From Pseudomaricurvus sp050633365 (GTDB lineage Bacteria; Pseudomonadota; Gammaproteobacteria; Pseudomonadales; Cellvibrionaceae), in the NCBI GenBank assembly GCA_050633365.1, contig JBOEGJ010000014.1:7448-71447 (forward strand): a stretch of DNA of 64,000 nt, in the 5' to 3' direction. The position numbers were made by a program, and so were the translations under genes. How positions within the stretch are numbered: the stretch's first letter is position 1; each line of letters opens with the position of its first letter. Under the pieces are notes generated by a model, which was given only the letters and a program-made list of their open reading frames with translations, did no database searches and was not told the DNA's origin. This document shows positions 19,451-26,009 of the stretch, one piece after another.

Positions 19451-21456
19451 TTCCCACCCCCCAAAAATGCCAACCGAGATCGGTCACGTTGATCAGATTT
19501 TTGAGTCGCTTTACGCTCACGCGCGTGTTTGTTTTCGAGTCGCCATTGGCAATAGCGTTGCAACCGCTGCCCCATCCAATCGCCAATCACCGGAAGATAA
19601 AAAACCGGCATCAGTGACTGATAAATCCGCTTACCGTAAATATTGATCAGCGGGTCGTCGTAGGAAACTATATACTCCACCGTTCCGGGATCACCCTGGC
19701 GGGCACAGCGCCCTTCGAGCTGACGATCTATTCGGCTGGCATCTTGCAGCTCGCAGATAATAACATGCAAGCCGCCGGCATCACGTGTTTCTTTCGCCAA
19801 CTTGATATCCGTGCCCCGCCCCGCCATAGACGTGGCAATCGTCACTCGCCCTGGTTGTCCAGCTTGCGACACAATATCAGCTTCGCCCGAATCCTGTTTA
19901 GCGGTGAGTAATTCAAACGCCACGCCCGCCGAGGTTAACTGTTGAGACAGACGCTCTGACTGCGCCACCGTGGCGGTTCCTACCAATACGGAGCGCTGCT
20001 TAGCGGCGTGCTCAATAACCGCCTCGATAATAGCCGCTTCTTTTGCCTCTAAGGTTTTTAGTACTCGATAGCGAATACGTTTACGCAAAGTTTTCTTTAA
20101 CAGGGGAATTTTGTACACCAACAAATTGTATACAGAGAAAAATTCGTGGCGCACTTCATGTGCCGTACCGGTCATACCCGACAAAAAAAAGTACTTGCGA
20201 AAAAACTGTTGATAGCTGATTTTGGCCAAGGTTTTTTGTGGCTGGGTCAACTCACAACCCTCTTTGATCTCGATCATTTGATGAAGCCCCCCTTCCCACG
20301 ATCGATCTTCCGCCAAACGACCAGTGTACTCGTCAACAATCATGATTTTATCGTCGCCGACAATATAGTGTTTATCGCATTGAAATAAATACAAAGCGCT
20401 CAGCGCCTGCATCAACAATTCTTCAGCGCGGGCACGCTGATGCCAGTTCCAGTGCTTGTCTTCGTCTTGAGCTATTTCCTCGATTCTATCGCGCCCCTGC
20501 TTTTTGAGAATCGGACGCCGATACAACCAATCGATTTCAAACTCTTCACCTTCGCGATAGCTCTGTGCAATCGCCATGACATCACGCAATAACTCTTCAC
20601 TGTCCGCCATAGGCAGTTCACCGCCGGAAATAATCAACGGCGTTCGAGACTCGTCGATGAACACACTGTCGGCCTCATCGACGATGGCGAAAACCAAGCC
20701 TTGATGCATGAGCTTCTGAGTAAAATCGTGCCCGGCGACCAAACGATCGCGATAGACATCAATACTGTCTTTGCGCTCCCCTAACACGAGAGAATCTTTT
20801 AGGTAATCAAACACCAACTCATTGTTCGAGCAGTAAAGAATGTCGGCGGCGTAAATTTGTTGACGATCCTCGAGTTCCAAGTCGTTATTGAGCGAACCGG
20901 CCGCCAAATTAAGATACTCAAATAGCGGCGTCATTTCTTCACAATCTCGCTCGGCAAGATAGTCGTTAGTTGTCACCACGTGCACCTTGACACCCGCTAG
21001 AGCGGCAGTACAGGAGGCCAAGGTACAGGCGAGTGTCTTGCCTTCCCCCGTGGCCATCTCCGCCACCATACCGTAGAGCATGACGAGCGACGCTCGGATT
21101 TGTGTGTGATGGTGACGCATTCCCAAACTGCGCCCCGCCGATTCACGCACCATCGCAAAAGCCTCGATGACGCTGGCTGGCGTCAAGCCTCGAGAGCTCA
21201 GATTTTGGCGAACGGCGATACGGTGTCGAGTAAAAGCCTCTTCGTCGAGTCTCTGTAATTGCTCAGAGCGTTTAATGATTTTTTTTGCCGTGTAACCAAC
21301 CCCCATCAGCGGACGGCGAAGTGGCCAACCCGCACGACTGTAGCCAGTGCGCAAGAAGCCATCCAGCCAAGAAGGGGTGTCCAAGATTTTTTCGGGACGC
21401 AGCGTCGGCGACGCCGGGTAGCGACGAGGAAACCGAGAGGAGAGAGACAGGCCCAT
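19441..21456 (-). CDS. SecA-like translocation ATPase, C-terminally shortened
   Basis: The 671-residue product has the SecA motor signature: GMRHHHTQI then EMATGEGKT (Walker A, 136-141), VHVVTTNDYLAERD (158-171), DEADSVFIDESRTPLIISG (260-278), IVDEYTGR and GGLHQMIEIKEG (373-400), SGMTGTA (426-432), TSMAGRGTDI (542-551) and RIDRQLEGRCARQGDPG (575-591). The residues between NBD1 and the GLHQ motif fit the SecA preprotein-cross-linking region, which generic helicases lack. Only about 70 residues follow the second nucleotide-binding fold, so most of the helical scaffold/wing and the C-terminal zinc finger of housekeeping SecA (about 900 residues) are absent. Its neighbours are two HlyD-type adaptors and an M50 membrane protease, 10 bases from the gene upstream and overlapping the gene downstream. 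It is probably the energy source for exporting the giant proteins. An alternative is that it pushes cargo into the ordinary SecYEG channel, like accessory SecA2. Confidence 0.92.
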   Translation of the reverse strand: MGLSLSSRFPRRYPASPTLRPEKILDTPSWLDGFLRTGYSRAGWPLRRPLMGVGYTAKKIIKRSEQLQRLDEEAFTRHRIAVRQNLSSRGLTPASVIEAFAMVRESAGRSLGMRHHHTQIRASLVMLYGMVAEMATGEGKTLACTLASCTAALAGVKVHVVTTNDYLAERDCEEMTPLFEYLNLAAGSLNNDLELEDRQQIYAADILYCSNNELVFDYLKDSLVLGERKDSIDVYRDRLVAGHDFTQKLMHQGLVFAIVDEADSVFIDESRTPLIISGGELPMADSEELLRDVMAIAQSYREGEEFEIDWLYRRPILKKQGRDRIEEIAQDEDKHWNWHQRARAEELLMQALSALYLFQCDKHYIVGDDKIMIVDEYTGRLAEDRSWEGGLHQMIEIKEGCELTQPQKTLAKISYQQFFRKYFFLSGMTGTAHEVRHEFFSVYNLLVYKIPLLKKTLRKRIRYRVLKTLEAKEAAIIEAVIEHAAKQRSVLVGTATVAQSERLSQQLTSAGVAFELLTAKQDSGEADIVSQAGQPGRVTIATSMAGRGTDIKLAKETRDAGGLHVIICELQDASRIDRQLEGRCARQGDPGTVEYIVSYDDPLINIYGKRIYQSLMPVFYLPVIGDWMGQRLQRYCQWRLENKHARERKATQKSDQRDRSRLAFLGGGKWS

Positions 21457-21466
21457 GACGCGGAGA

Positions 21467-23608
21467 TTAAACCTCGAACTTTTCGATAAAAACTTGACGA
21501 ACCTGCCGTATCAAACGATAGGCAATGGGCTCGGAGGGCAGCGAAAACCTTACATAGAATCGCTCAAAAATATAATCCATCTGCGCGGTATTCGCCTCCA
21601 CTTCAAGAGAGACATAATTCTCCATGGCCGCAAGCTTTTGATCGGCTGAAGGATCGACAATAATGTCGCCGCCTCCCGCACTGGTCAACACCGGACTGGG
21701 AATCTCTTTACTAACGGTAGGAACCACCGTAGATAGCGTGGCCAAGAGGCTTTGCTCACGATTCGAGGCGGGCTTGAGATGTATTTTTTCGGTGTGCTTA
21801 ATGACCTGCTGTGCATCGAGTTCCGTCACCACCACCTTAACCCTCAAGGGCCGATCCGGCGCAATCACATAACCCACCACTTCGCCGCGCTGAATAAATC
21901 GATCCTGCAAGGTGCCGCGCTGTGGAACTACAAGCTGCCCCTGATGGCGCGAGCGAATTTCCAACTCGGCGAGCGCCTCGGAAATATCATGGCGCTCATC
22001 TTGAAAACGTTTTAGTTCGGCCGCAGCCAAACTCGTCTTATTGCGATCTTGATATACCGAGCGCAACCGCGACTTGGCCTCCAGTAACTGTGCATCGACC
22101 ACCGCTGCTCGGTCGCGAAGCTCTTGATTGGATAGGGTCATCAAGAGCTGGCCAGCAATCACTTGATCATCATCGGGCAGAGACAGCTGGCGAGCAAAAC
22201 CAGACTCACCGGCATACAAGCGCTCTTCATCGAGCACCCAAGCAACACCACTACTGGTGACACTTCGCGGCAACGGCAGCTGAAACAATAACCCCCACAC
22301 CAGTAACGCTAACAGCGCCATTACCCATCCCGGCCGCTTGCCCTGCATCACAAACTGAGAGTCGCGAAAAGGCAGGCTCACAGTCTTCACAAAGGGAACA
22401 ACCCAACTGCTCATTAAAGTCCAAATCCCCAACAGCACACCGACGACAAAGTACTGACTGCCGATGAACATCACGATGGAGATGGAAATAAACAATCGGT
22501 AAATGAACGAGAACATATTGTAGAAAAACAGCCAATAACGCTCTCTGGAGTCCACGCTAGGGTCTTCAATTTCACGAAAACGAAAGATGTATTTTTTGAA
22601 TAAATAGCCCCAATAGCTGACGCCGCGTTTGGCCAGACTTGGAATTTCAAGGTAGTCAGCCAACACATAGTAGGCATCAAACTTAAGCAACGGGTTACCA
22701 TTGAACAGCAAGGTCGATACGCCGGCCATAAACGCCACGTTGTAGAGCATAGACTTAACCAAGCCATCGGCAGCCATGGACCAAAGCACCACGGCAACAG
22801 CCGCAATAAATAGCTCGACCACCAAACCTGCAGCCGCAACCTTCATGCGCTGATATTTGTCAGAAAATGCCGCCGACTCAGACGCATTGACATAGGGCAT
22901 GGGGAAGAACACAAGGAACATGATGCCCACTTCATGCACCTGCCCGCCAAATCGCCGCACAGTATAGGCATGTCCTAGCTCATGGATGATTTTGATCAGC
23001 GGGTACAAAAACCACAATAAAAATAAATTATCGGCGGCCAAAACTCGGTCGGCGGCATTGCTGGTTAGGGCCTCGAAGTTTTGCGCGGCAACCACTAAAC
23101 CGTAACTCACAACGATTAAGTAAAGCCACTTTAGCGGCCATCCCATGCATCGATCAATGACAGGACAAAGCTTATCGAGCAGGCGCGTGGGATCAAACAA
23201 GGGAATCTGAACTGACAGCGGAGAGTAAACTTTTTGCAGCGCTTTCTTTTCTTGCTTGCTGTCGCTTCGCTCGAAGAGATCGGTGGCATTAACCGGCACA
23301 TCAAGGTAAAGCATGTCGGTTTGATAGAGCGATGCCATCAAAGACACCACATCCTCTTGCGTCGGCAACTCGTCTTTAAGCAGGTCGCCCGCCATCAACC
23401 AAATCTGGTTGAGATCGCGTTCACCATCCATCAATCCGATAACGGTATAAGCTTGTAGTGAGAACAACTGAATGCTGCCCGAGATAGGATCTCTTAAGGC
23501 GTACTTGTTTTCACCGCGCAGCTGTTGCTGGGTTATTTCGACCTGCGGCTTCAATCGCGGCTTAAGCTGTTCGACGCGATACCAGTTTTGACTAAATAAT
23601 GACGCCAT
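21467..23608 (-). CDS. PqqD-like domain / M50 site-2-type metalloprotease / HlyD fusion
   Basis: The 713-residue product appears to have three parts. Residues about 30-105 (YALRDPISGSIQLFSLQAY, GLMDGERDLNQIW, MASLYQTDMLYL) resemble the PqqD/RiPP-recognition fold, which binds leader peptides. Residues about 155-445 are multi-pass membrane, with the M50 zinc motif HELGH (H209, E210, H213) in a membrane segment and a second motif NGNPLLKFDAYY (D311 as candidate third ligand). Residues about 450-700 form a HlyD-like arm with a coiled coil (RDRAAVVDAQLLEAKSRLRS) and a barrel half (GQLVVPQRGTLQDRFIQRGE). Its ATG follows the stop of the GAF-HlyD gene after a single base. Similar M50-HlyD proteins accompany peptide-export genes. 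A role in gripping, processing or passing the giant cargo across the inner membrane is inferred. The PqqD-like call is the least certain part. Confidence 0.85.
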   Translation of the reverse strand: MASLFSQNWYRVEQLKPRLKPQVEITQQQLRGENKYALRDPISGSIQLFSLQAYTVIGLMDGERDLNQIWLMAGDLLKDELPTQEDVVSLMASLYQTDMLYLDVPVNATDLFERSDSKQEKKALQKVYSPLSVQIPLFDPTRLLDKLCPVIDRCMGWPLKWLYLIVVSYGLVVAAQNFEALTSNAADRVLAADNLFLLWFLYPLIKIIHELGHAYTVRRFGGQVHEVGIMFLVFFPMPYVNASESAAFSDKYQRMKVAAAGLVVELFIAAVAVVLWSMAADGLVKSMLYNVAFMAGVSTLLFNGNPLLKFDAYYVLADYLEIPSLAKRGVSYWGYLFKKYIFRFREIEDPSVDSRERYWLFFYNMFSFIYRLFISISIVMFIGSQYFVVGVLLGIWTLMSSWVVPFVKTVSLPFRDSQFVMQGKRPGWVMALLALLVWGLLFQLPLPRSVTSSGVAWVLDEERLYAGESGFARQLSLPDDDQVIAGQLLMTLSNQELRDRAAVVDAQLLEAKSRLRSVYQDRNKTSLAAAELKRFQDERHDISEALAELEIRSRHQGQLVVPQRGTLQDRFIQRGEVVGYVIAPDRPLRVKVVVTELDAQQVIKHTEKIHLKPASNREQSLLATLSTVVPTVSKEIPSPVLTSAGGGDIIVDPSADQKLAAMENYVSLEVEANTAQMDYIFERFYVRFSLPSEPIAYRLIRQVRQVFIEKFEV

Positions 23609-23609
23609 C

Positions 23610-25439
23610 TTATCCCCAGAACGACCAGAGTTTGAGCGCCAACCACTTGCGTAGCTCTCCAGTCCAGATATCGATCAACAAGCGCTCACCGGCAGACACT
23701 TTTGCCACCCCCACTAAACCGGGTCGAAAGCGAGGGTGAGAATGCTGTAAATAGGCCTCAACTCTAAAAACGGTACCCCCATCTCTGACTTCGGTAATGG
23801 GAGTGATCGACTCCACCACAAAATCGAAACCTTCGCTGGGCATCGACGACAATACCACCCGCCCAGCCATGGCTTCTTCGACATCGATAATCCGATATTC
23901 ATTGACATACAAAATCAACCGGTAAGCCGCTAACGGTGACAGTTGGAATAGCTCTTCACCCTGACTAACCGATCCGCCCAGACGCTGACTAAGATCACCA
24001 TCGACGATCAAGGCATCAAATGGTGCACTCAACTCGGAACGCTTTAGTTTACTTTCCGCAGAGGCGAGGCTTGCTTTGGCTTGCTCCATTTGTGCGAAAA
24101 AGATTTGCGCCTGCGCTCGATCTCGCTTGGCCAAGGCTTCGGTATATTGTTTGCTATTTTGCGCCAAGCGACTCATGGCCTTAATTTTCTCAAGCCGAAG
24201 ATCATTATCTTCCATATAGGCAAGCACATCGCCACGCTCTATGCGATCACCCGCGCGAACCGATGATGATTTTAGGTAGCCGTTAAAAGGCGCTGACACT
24301 ATGCGTAGTTGTTTTGGCTCAAGTACCGCATCGGCGTTAATCAAGTAGTCACCACGGGCCAATGAGAAGAACACCAACAATAGAGTCAAACTTATAAAAA
24401 AGACTTTACGCTTCACGTAACCGGGTGCCAGCAGGCGCTCGAACTGGCGCTTGCAGTGACGTTTTAACGAGCCCCAGAGTGATAGTTCGGCTAAGCGTCG
24501 ATGCTCAAAAGCAACTCCCACCAATGAGAGGTTGGCTTCGATACGATCAATTTCGGCCTGACTAAATGGGCTCTTTGCCGGCCGCTCAAAGGTTAACACC
24601 AAATACACGTCGTCGTTGTGATATACCGGCACAGACAACACACAAGCGTTATGATGAGCGATCGATAACTTCTCGGCTTGCAGTGCAACTGCCCCCTCTT
24701 TTAGCTCGGGCCAGGCGATAGCACGACGCTGATCGCAAGATTCCTGCATCACTTTAACGATCTGTTTTGCCGTTACACTGTTGAGCGCGTAATCGGTACT
24801 GCCGGAAATAACTCCGAGACTAACGCTGGTGAGCTTGCAGTGCCCTAACGACACTCGATCACAATCAAAATCGCGGGCTAGAGTATCAACCCACTTTAGC
24901 GCAGCTTCTTTTAGCGCTTCACCGCGGCCTACAGCTACAAAGCCATCGATAACAATCTTTTGTTGATCCAGCGTTAGCTGCTGCTGTTGATGTAAATCCT
25001 GTGCTATGCGGCTTTCAATCCACAACACATTTTTTTCGATGTCGGTCATGACATCTTCGAGCGTATCGCCTCGCAGTGGCATATAGCCTGAAAATACCGC
25101 AACTACATCATCATCGACGACCACAGGATAGGCGATTCCGTATTCGAGTTCAGCATCACCGGGCGGCACCACCAATGGCTGAAGCTGAGACAAGCACTCG
25201 TCAACCAAATCCCCCAACCGCTCTAACTGGCTCTGATTACGAGGCCAAATCGAGACCGGCTGAAGCGCCCCCTGCTGGGGCTTAACCGCCAACATGGCAC
25301 AAGAAAATCCAGGCAAGTCCGCCAACAGGTTGTGCAGCCAAGCATCATACCAATGCCCTTGCTGTGCGAACTGATTGAGCTCTTGAAGCGAGAGGCGAGA
25401 AGCACTGCCCTCTTCGACTCGAATGTCATTGTGCTGCAT
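23610..25439 (-). CDS. GAF-domain / HlyD membrane-fusion protein
   Basis: The 609-residue product has a large cytoplasmic N-terminal half with what looks like two GAF-type sensor folds (about 20-150 and 165-312). They are joined by a helix (IAQDLHQQQQLTLDQQKIVI). One transmembrane segment follows (about 346-361, VFFISLTLLLVFFSLA), then a periplasmic HlyD part. The latter shows a first lipoyl half RIVSAPFNGYLKSSSVRAGDR (about 379-399), a coiled coil (about 415-490), a second half LSAPFDALIVDGDLSQRLG and a barrel with TVFRVEAYLQ. It opens the export operon. The start has no clear Shine-Dalgarno sequence, so expression may depend on a weak start, or the true start may lie elsewhere. A GAF-bearing adaptor suggests that export responds to a small ligand or to cargo; that is inference. 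Confidence 0.85.
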   Translation of the reverse strand: MQHNDIRVEEGSASRLSLQELNQFAQQGHWYDAWLHNLLADLPGFSCAMLAVKPQQGALQPVSIWPRNQSQLERLGDLVDECLSQLQPLVVPPGDAELEYGIAYPVVVDDDVVAVFSGYMPLRGDTLEDVMTDIEKNVLWIESRIAQDLHQQQQLTLDQQKIVIDGFVAVGRGEALKEAALKWVDTLARDFDCDRVSLGHCKLTSVSLGVISGSTDYALNSVTAKQIVKVMQESCDQRRAIAWPELKEGAVALQAEKLSIAHHNACVLSVPVYHNDDVYLVLTFERPAKSPFSQAEIDRIEANLSLVGVAFEHRRLAELSLWGSLKRHCKRQFERLLAPGYVKRKVFFISLTLLLVFFSLARGDYLINADAVLEPKQLRIVSAPFNGYLKSSSVRAGDRIERGDVLAYMEDNDLRLEKIKAMSRLAQNSKQYTEALAKRDRAQAQIFFAQMEQAKASLASAESKLKRSELSAPFDALIVDGDLSQRLGGSVSQGEELFQLSPLAAYRLILYVNEYRIIDVEEAMAGRVVLSSMPSEGFDFVVESITPITEVRDGGTVFRVEAYLQHSHPRFRPGLVGVAKVSAGERLLIDIWTGELRKWLALKLWSFWG

Positions 25440-25545
25440 AGTATTTAAACGCTGGAGTGGAACGAATTATCGGAAGGTCTTGAGAAACTAGACAGCTCAA
25501 GCGGGAAAACAACGGTGAATTACTCACCAGTGTTCTCGATCTAGG
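25440..25545 (-). promoter_or_regulatory. Candidate promoter region of the export operon
   Basis: This AT-rich gap lies between the DUF3467 terminator and the GAF-HlyD gene. A GATAAT hexamer (25466-25471) could serve as -10, but I find no good -35. An inverted repeat CTTGAG-N11-CTCAAG (25479-25501) lies where a repressor or activator would sit. This is weak evidence, offered because a terminator just upstream implies a promoter here. Confidence 0.35.
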
Positions 25546-25589
25546 AAAAATAAAAATGGGGTGAGCCGACGAAATGACTCAGCCCATTT
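25546..25589 (-). terminator. Intrinsic terminator after the DUF3467 gene
   Basis: The arms AAATGGGGTGAG (25554-25565) and CTCAGCCCATTT (25578-25589) pair over 12 bases with one mismatch and a 12-base loop. In the minus direction the stem is followed by TTTTATTTTT-like sequence. It separates the cargo/DUF3467 unit from the export operon. Confidence 0.8.
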
Positions 25590-25595
25590 AACTCG

Positions 25596-25889
25596 TTAGC
25601 TTTCGCCGACGGGACCGAAGCGAGTTTCATATTCGGAGATAACGTTATTCAACAAAGTGCTCAAGCGCTTTGCCGCGTGGGGATTCAAGATAACTCGATC
25701 CGACAAGCTGATAGACACTTCTTTTTGACCGGTATGCCAAGTGGAGTTAGTTCCAAACAAAAGAGTAACTTCTTCGCGGGTACTGGAAACATTACACACA
25801 TTAGCGTAGGTACTGCGCATCTTGCTGTCGTCCCAATTGAGCTTGGGCACAGATCCGCTTTGAGTTTTTTTATCATTCGTGTCAGACAT
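25596..25889 (-). CDS. DUF3467-family small protein
   Basis: This is a 97-residue soluble protein. The pattern STYANVCNVSSTREEVTLLFG, SDRVILNPHAAKRLSTLL and YETRFGPVG matches the DUF3467 family (an about 80-100-residue all-beta/alpha fold of unknown function). Start support is good: AAAAGGAAG ends about 6 bases before the ATG. There is no signal peptide, membrane segment or cysteine pair; the first 20 residues are polar and probably disordered. It lies 118 bp behind the 12,038-codon gene and in front of the export operon, and ends at its own terminator. Context suggests a cytoplasmic helper of the giant cargo (chaperone or quality factor) or a regulator. Nothing in the sequence fixes which. 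Confidence 0.8.
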   Translation of the reverse strand: MSDTNDKKTQSGSVPKLNWDDSKMRSTYANVCNVSSTREEVTLLFGTNSTWHTGQKEVSISLSDRVILNPHAAKRLSTLLNNVISEYETRFGPVGES

Positions 25890-25947
25890 GGAGCTTCCTT
25901 TTAGTGTCTCTATTGATCTTGTTTTTGGCTAATAGATTAGTCAATTC

Positions 25948-26009
25948 GATAAGATTACAAGCCCGTCAACCAATAAACAACACCATCGATTAACGCGCCC
26001 GATCTTATC
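25948..26009 (-). other. Long-range inverted repeat at the end of the 12,038-codon gene
   Basis: GATAAGAT (25948-25955) and ATCTTATC (26002-26009) are perfect complements 46 bases apart. The second overlaps the stop codon of the giant gene. No T-run follows, so it is at best an RNA-stability or partial terminator structure. The rest of the 118 bp gap to DUF3467 shows only the ribosome site of that gene. Confidence 0.3.

Noticed and set aside
19441..21456. Housekeeping secA
   Set aside because: It is too short (671 against about 900 residues), lacks the C-terminal zinc finger, and sits in an HlyD/M50 operon rather than in a cell-division or mutT context.
18665..25439. Classical type I secretion operon (HlyB/HlyD/TolC)
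   Set aside because: No ABC-transporter signature (Walker A with LSGGQ) was found in any frame I recognise; the only export ATPase seen is SecA-like. An HlyB homologue elsewhere in the genome cannot be excluded.
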